From an uncultured Bacteroidia bacterium (GTDB lineage Bacteria; Bacteroidota; Bacteroidia; NS11-12g; UBA9320), in assembly GCA_943789165.1 (NCBI GenBank), contig CALSTB010000002.1, positions 186,001 through 250,000 of the forward strand: a DNA stretch of 64,000 nt, in the 5' to 3' direction. Position numbers and translations under genes: made by a program. Shown piece after piece: positions 17,931 through 27,161 of this stretch. Below the pieces are notes generated by a model. That model was not told the origin of the DNA. It was given only the letters and a program-made list of their open reading frames with translations, and searched no databases. The first letter of the stretch is position 1; each line of letters begins with the position of its first letter.

Positions 17931-18851
17931 ATGAAGACACGCTATATACTTGCCCTAGTCACACTCGTTTTTCTTTTTGGTTGCAATGCAAATAATTCGC
18001 AACAATCTGAAGACAACAAACCAACAATTGTAGCCACTACTAGTATTGTAGCCGACATGGCAAAAAACATCTGTGCAGACTTCGCCAATGTCCAATCATT
18101 AATGGGACCTGGAGTTGATCCACATTTATACAAGGCATCTCACGGCGACATTGAATCATTGTCTGGTGCAGATGTGATTCTATACAACGGTCTTCACTTG
18201 GAAGGCAAAATGTCTGAAATACTCGAAAAACTAAAAGCGTCGAAAACGGTGATAGCAGTAAGTGACGGCGTTGACCCAAGCTTAATTCGCACTATAAACG
18301 AAGAGGCGGACGTGCACGATCCCCATATTTGGTTCGACATATCCATGTGGTCGAAGGGTGTTGCCCATGTTGGGAAGCAGCTACAAGAAAAATTCCCAGA
18401 CCATAAAACTATTATCGAAGAACGCACAAACACCTATCTGCATCAAATGGATTCTGTGCATCTAGCTTGTTTACAAACAGTCGAGAGTTTACCAGTTGAA
18501 AAACGTATCCTCATAACCTCGCATGACGCATTCGAATACTTTGGAAGGAGTTATAATTTTAAGGTGCGCGGCTTACAAGGCATTTCCACGCTATCTGAAT
18601 CCGGACTCAAAGACGTTACAGACATGGTCAACTTTATCATCGACAATGAAATAAAAGCCGTTTTTGTTGAGAACTCAGTCCCACAAAAAGCGCTTCGCTC
18701 AGTGATAGATGGCTGCAAATCAAAAGGCCATGATGTCACCGTTGGAGGTGAGCTATTCTCTGACGCCCTTGGTGCTGACAGAACCCCAGAAGGCACCTAT
18801 CTTGGTATGATCTATTACAATGTTGAAACAGTTACAAACGCGTTGAAATAA
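17931..18851 (+). CDS. Metal ABC transporter substrate-binding lipoprotein (TroA/ZnuA family)
   Basis: This lipoprotein captures a divalent metal in the periplasm for the ABC importer encoded next to it. The lipobox is LFGC with Cys18. Candidate metal ligands are His65 (VDPHLY), His132 (HDPHIWFD), His198 (TSHDAFEYFG) and Asp278 (LFSDALG). This His3-Asp set corresponds closely in spacing to TroA (His68, His133, His199, Asp279), which binds Zn and Mn. The Mn-selective PsaA type has Glu as third ligand instead. There is no His-rich loop as in ZnuA. It is the first gene of a six-gene run. Confidence 0.93.
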   Translation: MKTRYILALVTLVFLFGCNANNSQQSEDNKPTIVATTSIVADMAKNICADFANVQSLMGPGVDPHLYKASHGDIESLSGADVILYNGLHLEGKMSEILEKLKASKTVIAVSDGVDPSLIRTINEEADVHDPHIWFDISMWSKGVAHVGKQLQEKFPDHKTIIEERTNTYLHQMDSVHLACLQTVESLPVEKRILITSHDAFEYFGRSYNFKVRGLQGISTLSESGLKDVTDMVNFIIDNEIKAVFVENSVPQKALRSVIDGCKSKGHDVTVGGELFSDALGADRTPEGTYLGMIYYNVETVTNALK

Positions 18852-18852
18852 T

Positions 18853-19626
18853 ATGGAACCATCAGTTGAAACGCATAACTTAACGGTTATCTACGATAAG
18901 AAACCTGCTATTTGGAATATCGATTTCACCTTGCCCACAGGTAAGATCATTGGAATTATGGGTCCGAACGGCTCAGGAAAATCAACCCTCCTCAAAGCCA
19001 TCATGGGCATCATCGAACCCAACATTGGATACAGCAAGGTTTTTGACAAAGAATTGGACGATGTTCGAACCCGAGTTTCTTACGTACCGCAACGACAATC
19101 TGTGGATTGGGATTTCCCAGCAAGTGTATGGGACGTAGTGGCTATGGGACGATTTGCCACCAAAGGATTATTCAAACGCTTAAGCAAGGAAGACAACGAC
19201 ATCATCACCGAAAGCTTAGCCAAAGTGAACATGACGCCGTTTACAAATCGTCAAATATCTCAACTCAGCGGAGGACAACAACAGCGTGTGTTTCTTGCCC
19301 GTGCGTTGGCGCAAAATGCGGATTTATATTTAATGGATGAACCATTTGTGGGTGTGGATGCCGCCACAGAGCAAGCCATTATCAACCTATTAAAATCCAT
19401 GAGAGACGCTGGTAAAACATTGCTTGTTGTACACCATGATTTACATACTGCTCAAGATTATTTCGAGCACATGGTCTTACTTAATTCAAGACTGGTTGCT
19501 GAAGGTCCTACAGACGAAGTATTCACCCAAGAAATATTGACAGAAACATACGGTGGAACGTTGACAACCTTGAGTAAGGTGGCAAGCGCCCTAAAAGAAA
19601 AAGACTTCCCAATGCGTCACAAGTAA
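18853..19626 (+). CDS. Metal ABC transporter ATPase (TroB/MntB-like)
   Basis: This subunit hydrolyses ATP to drive metal import. The Walker A is GPNGSGKST (about residues 37-45), the signature is LSGGQQQR, and the Walker B is LYLMDEP, followed by the H-loop in LLVVHHDLH. Length (257) is normal for the family. It starts 1 bp after the binding-protein stop and its own TAA overlaps the permease ATG by one base (TAATG), so translation is probably coupled. Metal type is set by its partners. Confidence 0.94.
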   Translation: MEPSVETHNLTVIYDKKPAIWNIDFTLPTGKIIGIMGPNGSGKSTLLKAIMGIIEPNIGYSKVFDKELDDVRTRVSYVPQRQSVDWDFPASVWDVVAMGRFATKGLFKRLSKEDNDIITESLAKVNMTPFTNRQISQLSGGQQQRVFLARALAQNADLYLMDEPFVGVDAATEQAIINLLKSMRDAGKTLLVVHHDLHTAQDYFEHMVLLNSRLVAEGPTDEVFTQEILTETYGGTLTTLSKVASALKEKDFPMRHK

Positions 19627-20912
19627 TGAACTTCTTTACTGAAATAGCGTCGTTTTTTACTTTCTCAGAGCCTAACGTAAAAGTGGTTTTCTGGGGGAGT
19701 TTGATTCTATGCTCCATTTCTGGTTTGGTAGGTACGTTCACTTTATTACGAAAACGCTCACTCATCGGTGATGTCATTTCACATTCAGTACTTCCCGGGA
19801 TTGCTTTGGCCTTTATCATCGGACAACAAAAGAATCCGCTGTACTTGATTATTGGAGCTACCGTGACAGGATGGATTTCAACGTATTTGGTGGATTATAT
19901 CACCAAACATTCTAAGATAAAAAACGATACTGCTATTGCCTTAATCCTCAGTGTGTTCTTTGGAGTGGGGGTTTTACTCTTAACCCATATCCAACATTCC
20001 GGCAACGCCTCACAAAGTGGATTAGACCAATTCATTTTTGGTCGTGCATCAGCCATGAACATGAGTGACGTGTGGCTATTCACTATTGTCGGATCGATAA
20101 TCACGTTGCTGGTTGTTGTTTTTTTCAGGGGATTATCCCTTTTGTCATTTGACGAAAGTTATAGCCAGTCCATTGGTTTCCCGAATGAATTACTAAAACT
20201 CGTTTTATCAATCACTACTGTGGTGACAGTAGCAATGGGAGTCCAAGCCGTTGGCGTTGTGCTGATGTCGGCCTTGCTCATTACCCCGGCGGCCTGTGCT
20301 AAGTTTTGGACCAATAAAATTATTCCTATGGCCATATTGGCTGTGGTGCTCAGTGGCGTTTCTGGTGTGTTGGGATCAGCTATATCCTATACGTACAATG
20401 GCATGCCTACAGGACCATGGATTGTGGTGGTCATTTCATTATTCGCATTTATTAGTGCTTTTATAGGCAGCAAACATGGCCTACTCAAAAAGTACATTCA
20501 GCGCGCGAAAAACAATACCAAAATACTTCGAGAAAACACAATCAAACTCTTTTTTAATCCTGACACACTTGGCGAAACAACGTTTCAGTTTGAAGACATT
20601 TTTGAAAAGAGCAATATGCAGCGAGGTACCTTAAAAAAAGGATTAAAATTGTTAAAGTCGGATGATTTAATAACCTTGGATAACGGCACTTACACAACAA
20701 CAGAAGAAGGTATTAACGAGGCCAAGGCCATTGTGCGAAAACACCGGTTATGGGAGTTGTATATTTCTCGATTCATGCACCTACAACCCGATCATGTTCA
20801 TGACGATGCGGAAGGAATTGAGCACGTTATTACCCCAGAAATAGAAAAAGAGTTAGAGAAGGAATTAGACTTCCCTACCAAGGATCCACATGACAGCGAC
20901 ATTCCATATTGA
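19626..20912 (+). CDS. Metal ABC permease fused to an MntR/DtxR-like metal-sensing domain
   Basis: Residues about 1-285 form an ABC-3 family permease with 7-8 hydrophobic helices and the motif LIGDVISHSVLPGIA. Residues about 302-428 look like a complete DtxR/MntR-type unit in the cytoplasm. It has a winged-helix segment (FEKSNMQRGTLKKGLKLL), then EEGINEAKAIVRKHRLWELY and HDDAEGIEHVI. Likely metal ligands are His373, Glu396, Glu399 and His400, matching the spacing of MntR His77/Glu99/Glu102/His103 within one residue. The usual family permease ends near residue 290. The tail may gate transport by cytoplasmic metal, or bind DNA at the membrane; both are inference. Confidence 0.9.
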   Translation: MNFFTEIASFFTFSEPNVKVVFWGSLILCSISGLVGTFTLLRKRSLIGDVISHSVLPGIALAFIIGQQKNPLYLIIGATVTGWISTYLVDYITKHSKIKNDTAIALILSVFFGVGVLLLTHIQHSGNASQSGLDQFIFGRASAMNMSDVWLFTIVGSIITLLVVVFFRGLSLLSFDESYSQSIGFPNELLKLVLSITTVVTVAMGVQAVGVVLMSALLITPAACAKFWTNKIIPMAILAVVLSGVSGVLGSAISYTYNGMPTGPWIVVVISLFAFISAFIGSKHGLLKKYIQRAKNNTKILRENTIKLFFNPDTLGETTFQFEDIFEKSNMQRGTLKKGLKLLKSDDLITLDNGTYTTTEEGINEAKAIVRKHRLWELYISRFMHLQPDHVHDDAEGIEHVITPEIEKELEKELDFPTKDPHDSDIPY

Positions 20913-21790
20913 TGATTGATTTTTGGATCATATTGACTGCGTCGTTGGTCGCGACAACAACAGCCATTTTAGGTTGCTTTCTGATCATGCGCAAAATGGC
21001 CATGATTGGAGACGCTATTTCTCATGCTGTGTTACCTGGTATCGTTATCGCCTATTACCTCACCAATAGTCGCGCATCGTTTCCAATACTTCTTGGAGCT
21101 GCAGCCAGTGGAATGGTCGTAACCTACTTGATACAGTTTTTCAACCAACGCGTTAAACTACAACAAGATGCCAGTATCGGCATTTCATATACCTTCCTAT
21201 TCGCTATTGGTATTATTTTGATTTCCCTCTTCAGTAACGACGTCGACCTAGATCAGGATTGCGTGCTTTATGGAGAAATCGCCTATGTACCACTTGATAC
21301 ATTAACGTTGGGAGGATTTAATGTTGGCCCGCGACAAGTATGGATTCTCGGAACCACCCTGCTCATTATAGCAGGAAGTGTTTTCATTGGTTATCGCAAA
21401 TTAGTGCTGACCACGTTCGACCCCGCTTTTGCCGCTGCCATGGGTGTTAGTGTGGTTCTTTGGCAATATTATTTAATGGCAGGAGTTTCGCTAGCCACAG
21501 TTGTGAGTTTCGAATCTGTTGGCGCTGTGCTCGTAATCGCCTTTCTCTCTGGTCCGGCCGCAACGGCTTTTTTGTTGACCAAGGACTTTAAAAAAATGAT
21601 TTACCTAGCCATAGGCTTTGGTATCTCCGCCTCAATCATTGGTTATTACATGGCTGATTGGCTGGCTGGATCCATCGCTGGAGCCATTGCAACCATCATC
21701 GGTGTTCAATTTGCCTTAGCGTTTATATACATTCAATTTCTTCGAAAATCCCGAATTTCTGAAACATTAGAAAACAAAGTACTGACATAG
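20912..21790 (+). CDS. Metal ABC transporter permease (TroD-like)
   Basis: Second membrane subunit of the metal importer, about 292 residues with multiple hydrophobic helices and the family motif MIGDAISHAVLPGIVIAYY. It lacks the sensor tail carried by its partner, so it has the standard length. I start at the ATG at 20912, which overlaps the previous TGA by one base (TGATG). A TTG at 20909 is also in frame. Two different permeases next to each other suggest a heterodimeric channel. Confidence 0.92.
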   Translation: MIDFWIILTASLVATTTAILGCFLIMRKMAMIGDAISHAVLPGIVIAYYLTNSRASFPILLGAAASGMVVTYLIQFFNQRVKLQQDASIGISYTFLFAIGIILISLFSNDVDLDQDCVLYGEIAYVPLDTLTLGGFNVGPRQVWILGTTLLIIAGSVFIGYRKLVLTTFDPAFAAAMGVSVVLWQYYLMAGVSLATVVSFESVGAVLVIAFLSGPAATAFLLTKDFKKMIYLAIGFGISASIIGYYMADWLAGSIAGAIATIIGVQFALAFIYIQFLRKSRISETLENKVLT

Positions 21791-21798
21791 GTTTAACG

Positions 21799-23826
21799 GT
21801 GAAAAGACAAGTTTATGTTCAAACCCGACTTACCTTTGCCACGGTGTTAAACAGTCGGTTACTCTTTGGGCTGTGCACATTCCTAGTTTGTTTTACAAAC
21901 AGTAAAACCAGTGCACAAACAGATTCCATCAATACGATGGTATCTACTGGACAAACGGACAAAATTTCCCGCAACCAATCCTTTCACAACATTCAAGTTA
22001 TTACGGCCGATGAGATAGATCTTTTCAATTTTCAAACCATCAGTGAAGTCCTGCAATACAGCCTGAATAATTTTTCTGTGTATGGAGGAAAAGAAGGGTA
22101 CATCCTCAACTATGCTGGTACAGGACGAAAGAACGTGCGCATTCTGCTTAACGGTTTGCCGATGTATCAGACCTCCATCGACAATTTTGATTTATCAAAA
22201 ATCGGCTTAACAGAAATTGAGCGAATTGAAATACTGATTGGATCCACGGGGGTGTATTACGGCGCTAACGCCGTTTTCGCAACAGTGAATATCATCACTC
22301 TTGAACCTTCTTCTCAACTCATTCATGTAAGAACCAATATCAATTCTTCGAGTAATGGTGACTTAAACGCCGTCGCTAAAGGAACTGTGAATTTTGGTCG
22401 ACATAGTGCAGGTTTTGGTATAGGTCAATACTTTTTCTCTGGCGTTGGTGGGACAGATAGTTTCAGGGTCTCGCAATGGAAGCCTCGACTGCGTACCCAA
22501 ATGGAATTCAACTACAAATACAGGATATTAAGCGACCTCAATGCCTTCTTTTCTGCGGTACACATATCCTCAAGAACACAAGACCGAGGTTATCCAGTAC
22601 CGAACACCTTACGTGCATACGATGTTGACCAACGCGTTAATCAATCCATTTTTCATGGAGGTATTGTTGGGAAAATCAGTAAATACCATACCATCGATTT
22701 TAGTCATTCATTCACGCGTTATCATTTAAACAACGACAAAACGGTCAAGATCTTGAGTGACTTAGCGGTTTATAAAAATGAAGACCGGTCGGCTTTTGAT
22801 CGGTTAAAGTATGACGAATATTACAACCATTTCAAGATTTCAAAAATTAGTGATAAGCACAAATTCAATTACGAAGCGGGTTTAGAATTTAGTCATCAAC
22901 GTGACCAAGAAAGAAGCATCTTAAGTACAGTTAAAACCAACATTACTCAAATATCTGTATTGGCTAGCGCCAACTACAAAACATCAGAAAACTTAAGTCT
23001 ACGCTCAGGCATTCGATATACAAGTAGCAATAAGTTTAACACCAAACCACTGTACGAATTAGGCTTAAAATACAGAATGAGTGAAGCCGCCGACTTCATT
23101 GCGAATTACGCGACTGGTTATCGAACGCCTACTTTTAACGAAATGTTTTATACGTTTGAGAACCCTGATTTGAACATTACTGGCAATCTCAAACTACAGT
23201 CGGAAATCTTTAATCGATTTGCTACGACTCTCCGTATAAAATCTGACAAAGCCTTGTTCTACACGAATTTGTTTTGGGTCAATAGTACCAATGGCATTCA
23301 GTTGTCGTTAATAGATCCAGACATTCAACTTTATCAATTTGTGAACGTAAGATCTTCGAAGTTAATTGGACAAAACGTAAACATCGTTCATTACGGAGAC
23401 AACCTGCGATTGGAATTTTCTGTAAGTAATAACGGGATCAATCAATATCCCGAAGAAGTAGGTAGTTACTATTTTTCACAACAATTGTTATTTAAGACAT
23501 TTTACAACTTTAAAAAAGTCAACACCACGGTTGGTTTTATATCCAAATATCAAGGCAAACATCTTGAAACGAGGGAGAACGCCTTAGGCGAAATTGAAGA
23601 CTTTAAACAAGGTGGATTTTGGTTGGTCGACTTTTCAGTTAGAACGCAATTGTTCGACAAACCTATTTATGCACAAATTGGCATAAAAAACCTGACAAAT
23701 ACGTTAAATGTGGGAGGATCCTATTTGGCATTAGATAGAATAAGTGACGAGAATATTAACAACAAAATACCTATATCAATCGACTATGGTCGACGGATAT
23801 GGTTTTCAGTAATCACCACATTTTGA
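21799..23826 (+). CDS. TonB-dependent outer-membrane receptor
   Basis: An outer-membrane barrel with a plug, which imports ligands using TonB energy. The GTG start 8 bp after the permease gives a signal peptide ending near TSAQ (residue 40). The plug spans about residues 60-175 (VRILLNGLPMYQTSIDNFDL, then IERIEILIGSTGVYYGANAV). The barrel follows, ending in an aromatic residue (IWFSVITTF). There is no N-terminal CarboxypepD or SusC-type domain. Position directly behind the ABC genes argues that its cargo is the same metal or a metal complex. Confidence 0.92.
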   Translation: MKRQVYVQTRLTFATVLNSRLLFGLCTFLVCFTNSKTSAQTDSINTMVSTGQTDKISRNQSFHNIQVITADEIDLFNFQTISEVLQYSLNNFSVYGGKEGYILNYAGTGRKNVRILLNGLPMYQTSIDNFDLSKIGLTEIERIEILIGSTGVYYGANAVFATVNIITLEPSSQLIHVRTNINSSSNGDLNAVAKGTVNFGRHSAGFGIGQYFFSGVGGTDSFRVSQWKPRLRTQMEFNYKYRILSDLNAFFSAVHISSRTQDRGYPVPNTLRAYDVDQRVNQSIFHGGIVGKISKYHTIDFSHSFTRYHLNNDKTVKILSDLAVYKNEDRSAFDRLKYDEYYNHFKISKISDKHKFNYEAGLEFSHQRDQERSILSTVKTNITQISVLASANYKTSENLSLRSGIRYTSSNKFNTKPLYELGLKYRMSEAADFIANYATGYRTPTFNEMFYTFENPDLNITGNLKLQSEIFNRFATTLRIKSDKALFYTNLFWVNSTNGIQLSLIDPDIQLYQFVNVRSSKLIGQNVNIVHYGDNLRLEFSVSNNGINQYPEEVGSYYFSQQLLFKTFYNFKKVNTTVGFISKYQGKHLETRENALGEIEDFKQGGFWLVDFSVRTQLFDKPIYAQIGIKNLTNTLNVGGSYLALDRISDENINNKIPISIDYGRRIWFSVITTF

Positions 23827-24827
23827 GAAATACACTCATCATATTATTTATTGGGCTAAGCCTTGCGGGTTGTTTCACAAAGGAAGAACCCATCTTGCCG
23901 TTACCCCCATATAGTACTCAGGTAAGTACATACAAACCAGTGAATGGGCAAGCGTATTACAGTCTGAAAAACCGTAAAGTGGTCAAAGAGAATGGTACTG
24001 AAGATTGGGATTTGGCTTTTTCATGTGGCGAATCAGACTATAGTATATTGTTGAACACCTCAAGAGGAATGGGATGTTTTAATACCAATTCAAAAGACTT
24101 TTACCAAAATTACCAGACAGGTGATTATCCATGGCGATTCGACAAATGGAATGGCAAAAAAGACAATAGTTGTATTGGTGTGTGGGGTGACTTTTCGTTT
24201 GAAAATCCACAGAGTTTTGGCAACGTGTATTTGGTTCATTTGGGCTTGGACCTGAGTGGCAATCCAACAGGACTTGTAAAAATGCAAATCTCTGGCTTCG
24301 AGAAAAACCAATATGATATTAAAGTAGGTGACCTCGAAGGCCGGTATGAACGGCATTATCAAGTAACCAAAAACGACAGTTTCAACTTTGTCTATTTGTC
24401 ATTTGAGACCAGCAGTGTGAAACATTTAGAACCTTATAAAAACGATTGGGATTTCCTGATTACTTCCTATGTTAAACACAAAACCCCAAACACTTCGTCA
24501 CTCTATTTTTCTGTCACGAACGAATTTGCAGTAGTGGATGGGATATTGTTAAACCCTTACCGTCGAGAGGTTGCGCAACAATTCATGTATGACTTCGATG
24601 ACATTAATTATTTTAAAGCTGAATCATATTCCTACACCGATTCTCTCAATTTTATCGGTACGCAATGGTATCGTTGGAATGCTTCAGAAAAGAATTTCAG
24701 CATGACGGCTAAAAACACATTTGTCATTCGAGACGAAGACAAAAACTACTATGCCGTCCAATTTAGAAACTTTGAAAAAGAGAGAACTACAAAAAACAAA
24801 TTAGGATTCGTCTTTAAAAGTTTATAA
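23799..24827 (+). CDS. HmuY-like lipoprotein
   Basis: A surface or periplasmic lipoprotein resembling the HmuY haem-binding family. The lipobox is SLAGC. Motifs typical of the family are EDWDLAFS near residue 67, NDWDFLIT near 218, and the C-terminal FVIRDEDKNYYAVQF. The ATG at 23799 overlaps the receptor gene by 28 bp. A TTG at 23823, overlapping the receptor TGA, would give a shorter and neater signal (MRNTLIILF). HmuY proteins usually pair with an HmuR-type receptor, as here. Haem as ligand is not shown, because the ABC genes are of the metal-ion type. Confidence 0.78.
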   Translation: MVFSNHHILRNTLIILFIGLSLAGCFTKEEPILPLPPYSTQVSTYKPVNGQAYYSLKNRKVVKENGTEDWDLAFSCGESDYSILLNTSRGMGCFNTNSKDFYQNYQTGDYPWRFDKWNGKKDNSCIGVWGDFSFENPQSFGNVYLVHLGLDLSGNPTGLVKMQISGFEKNQYDIKVGDLEGRYERHYQVTKNDSFNFVYLSFETSSVKHLEPYKNDWDFLITSYVKHKTPNTSSLYFSVTNEFAVVDGILLNPYRREVAQQFMYDFDDINYFKAESYSYTDSLNFIGTQWYRWNASEKNFSMTAKNTFVIRDEDKNYYAVQFRNFEKERTTKNKLGFVFKSL

Positions 24828-24866
24828 TCTTAACAATAGGATTTAATATTGCCGAAATTTTAAGCA

Positions 24867-25967
24867 ATGAAATTATTTCCTTTTTTAGCAGTTGCACTAG
24901 TGTTTTCTGCCTGCACACAAACAAAGCAACCAGCACAAGACACGCCAGAAGAGGTTGTCTCAAAGCCTGATTTAGCTGATTCAACTGAACCACATTTAAT
25001 GAACCTTCATCAACTTACTTATGGTGGAGATAATGCGGAAGCATACTTTAGCTTTAATAACCGAAATTTAGTTTTCCAAAGTAACAACAAGGAATGGGGC
25101 GTTGAATGCGATCAAATATTCATGTTCAACATAGAAACGGCTGAACGTGACACAGTAAAGCCTACCATGTTAAGTACTGGTTTTGGTAGAACCACGTGTT
25201 CTTACTTCATGCCAGATGGTGGCCACATTCTTTATGGATCAACTCATTTAGCAGATTCAAATTGTCCGCCAGAAGTACATCCTGAACCAGGAGGGCCATA
25301 TTTATGGTCGATTTATGAAGGTTACGACATCTTCGTAGCGGACTTAGAGGGAAACATCACACAGCAACTTACCAACGAACCTGGCTACGATGCGGAAGCA
25401 ACAGTTTCGCCTAAAGGAGATAAAATCGTGTTCACGTCAACTCGTTCGGGTGACCTAGAATTATACACCATGAACATTGACGGAAGCAATGTCAAGCAAA
25501 TAACCAACCAACTTGGGTATGATGGTGGTGCATTCTTCTCACCAGATGGTTCCAAATTGGTATTCAGATCTTCACGTCCAAAAACGGAAGAGGAGATTAA
25601 AACGTACAAAGATTATTTAGCGAGAGGCCTTGTTGCACCAACCAACATGGAGATTTATACGTGCAATGCTGATGGGTCGGATTTAAAGCAAATCACACAT
25701 TTAGGCAAAGCCAACTGGGCGCCTTTCTACCATCCAGGTGGAAAGAAAATTATCTTTAGTAGCAACCATTTTTCTGATAGAGGTTATGAATTCAATTTAT
25801 TCATGATCAACGAAGACGGAACAGGATTAGAGCAGATTACAACCCAAAGTAATTTCAACGCTTTCCCTATGTTTTCGTATGACGGAAAGAAAATCGTTTT
25901 CTCGTCGAACAGAAACAACAACGGTACAAGAGAGACCAATATGTTTATCGCTGATTGGGTTGAGTAA
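24867..25967 (+). CDS. TolB-like beta-propeller lipoprotein (PD40 repeats)
   Basis: A periplasmic or surface lipoprotein with the lipobox FSAC (Cys16). The mature part has repeated PD40 units such as SPKGDKIVFTSTRSGDLELY, SPDGSKLVFRSSRP, HPGGKKIIFSSNHFSDR and SYDGKKIVFSSNRNNNGT, which build a six-bladed propeller like that of TolB. It is probably a protein-binding scaffold; the partner is unknown. It starts 39 bp after the HmuY-like gene and could be the operon's last gene. Nothing in it points to metal binding. Confidence 0.82.
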   Translation: MKLFPFLAVALVFSACTQTKQPAQDTPEEVVSKPDLADSTEPHLMNLHQLTYGGDNAEAYFSFNNRNLVFQSNNKEWGVECDQIFMFNIETAERDTVKPTMLSTGFGRTTCSYFMPDGGHILYGSTHLADSNCPPEVHPEPGGPYLWSIYEGYDIFVADLEGNITQQLTNEPGYDAEATVSPKGDKIVFTSTRSGDLELYTMNIDGSNVKQITNQLGYDGGAFFSPDGSKLVFRSSRPKTEEEIKTYKDYLARGLVAPTNMEIYTCNADGSDLKQITHLGKANWAPFYHPGGKKIIFSSNHFSDRGYEFNLFMINEDGTGLEQITTQSNFNAFPMFSYDGKKIVFSSNRNNNGTRETNMFIADWVE

Positions 25968-26004
25968 ACCTGACCAATATCAGTTTATCTAAAGTCCTAA
26001 TTAA

Positions 26005-26034
26005 TTGCACACTGGGCAATTGTCCGTAGCTTCG
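26005..26034 (+). promoter_or_regulatory. Candidate promoter for globin-cupin pair
   Basis: TTG at 26005-26007, 19-bp gap, then TAGCTTCG at 26027-26034 (one mismatch to TAnnTTTG). It ends 8 bp before the ATG at 26043. Confidence 0.4.
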
Positions 26035-26042
26035 TATCAGCA

Positions 26043-26417
26043 ATGAAACGCGAAATCACAGAAGCTGCAGACGTCAAACAAATGGTTGATTCCTTTTATG
26101 AAAAAGTGAATCAAGACAGTTTGTTGTCTCCTGTGTTTAACGACTTCGCCAAGGTTGATTGGGAGAGTCATCTACCCAAAATGTACCTATTTTGGGAGTC
26201 CATACTTTTCGCAACGGGAAGTTATCAAGGTCAGCCATTTCAGAAACACATACCGCTTCCAATTTCTCTTGACCACTTCGAAAGATGGATTGAATTGTTT
26301 GTGACCAATGTGGACGAACAATTTGTGGGTGAAAAAGCGGAATTGGCAAAACAAAGAGCCCATACCATTGCACACATTTTCAAAACCAAATTGAAACACC
26401 TTAATAGAATTAATTAA
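26043..26417 (+). CDS. Group III truncated haemoglobin
   Basis: A small haem protein (124 residues) of the trHb3 class, whose members are linked to NO or oxygen handling. The proximal haem His is probably His78 in SLDHFERWIELF. Tyr19 in DSFYEKV fits the distal B10 position, and Trp51 in YLFWESILF is typical of the class. The cupin gene begins directly after its stop codon. Class assignment is firm; the physiological role is inference. Confidence 0.88.
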   Translation: MKREITEAADVKQMVDSFYEKVNQDSLLSPVFNDFAKVDWESHLPKMYLFWESILFATGSYQGQPFQKHIPLPISLDHFERWIELFVTNVDEQFVGEKAELAKQRAHTIAHIFKTKLKHLNRIN

Positions 26418-26759
26418 ATGGAAACAGGATCATTTTTAACCAATGTTACGTATGACGATGTACGTCCTAAAATTGACGTTATTCTAGAAACCCTGTTTTC
26501 AAAAGAAATTCGGATTGCGATGGTCAAAGACCAATTGATGAAAGACCATAGTGCACCATTACCCATTGTTGTTCATGTGTTAAAAGGTCAGATTGACTTC
26601 GGTACTGAACAAGGTCAGTTGGTGTTAAATACAGGCGATATGGTTTCTGTGGAACCATCTGTACGCCATAACCTTTTTGCCAAAGAAGCGAGTGTAGTTC
26701 GCTTAACCTTGGCCAAAGGTGATTCTGTCAATCGGGTAAAAGACGCTGTATTAAAATAA
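26418..26759 (+). CDS. Small cupin-domain protein
   Basis: A 113-residue single-domain cupin. The core strands are HVLKGQIDFGTEQGQLVLNT, GDMVSVEPSVRHNLFAKE and SVVRLTLAKGD. The two His residues (in HVLKG and RHNL) are left from the normal metal-binding set, so metal binding may be weak or absent. The start codon follows the globin stop with no gap, which implies translational coupling. Function is unknown; a role in the same stress response as the globin is inferred. Confidence 0.75.
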   Translation: METGSFLTNVTYDDVRPKIDVILETLFSKEIRIAMVKDQLMKDHSAPLPIVVHVLKGQIDFGTEQGQLVLNTGDMVSVEPSVRHNLFAKEASVVRLTLAKGDSVNRVKDAVLK

Positions 26760-26904
26760 GAGTCGAGTCTTGATATTTTGCTCATCAATTTGAGCCTATG
26801 TATATGGGGTGAAATGAGCATATTGAAACTTGCAGAATTCTAAATAGGAGTGTGGCATTTGAATATTTTGGGTAAAAAATGCCATTGCAAATTCGGGTGA
26901 AGGC

Positions 26905-27080
26905 CTGCGCTAAGCAACAAGCGAGTGCAACGGCTCTTGTTGCGGGAAAGGATTAAAATGTGCATTTGTCCAAAATGTTCAGAAGCCTTGACTTTTCCGC
27001 CAGAGGGCGGACACGTCTCTCCTTAGTTTCTTTGTGTCAAGACAAAGAAAGTGAGTGGGGCTTGGGGCGACGCCCCATAA
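26905..27080 (+). other. Intergenic element with four consecutive hairpins
   Basis: The gap 26760-27161 has no gene. It contains four perfect inverted repeats in 165 bp: GCAACAAG/CTTGTTGC (26914-26943), TCCGCC-AGAG-GGCGGA (26996-27011), TTTCTTTGT/ACAAAGAAA (27027-27050) and GGGGC-GAC-GCCCC (27064-27076). Such clustering suggests a structured RNA or REP-type mobile element rather than plain spacer. Confidence 0.6.
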
Positions 27081-27161
27081 ATTGACCATAAAAAATTAAG
27101 CACTCAGCGTTTACCATTTTTCACCAACGCGTATCAATATCGTATTAGATCCTAATTCGAT

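Noticed and set aside
27002-27076. GC hairpins as the intrinsic terminator of the cupin gene
   Set aside because: None is followed by a T tract, and they start about 240 bp after the cupin stop.
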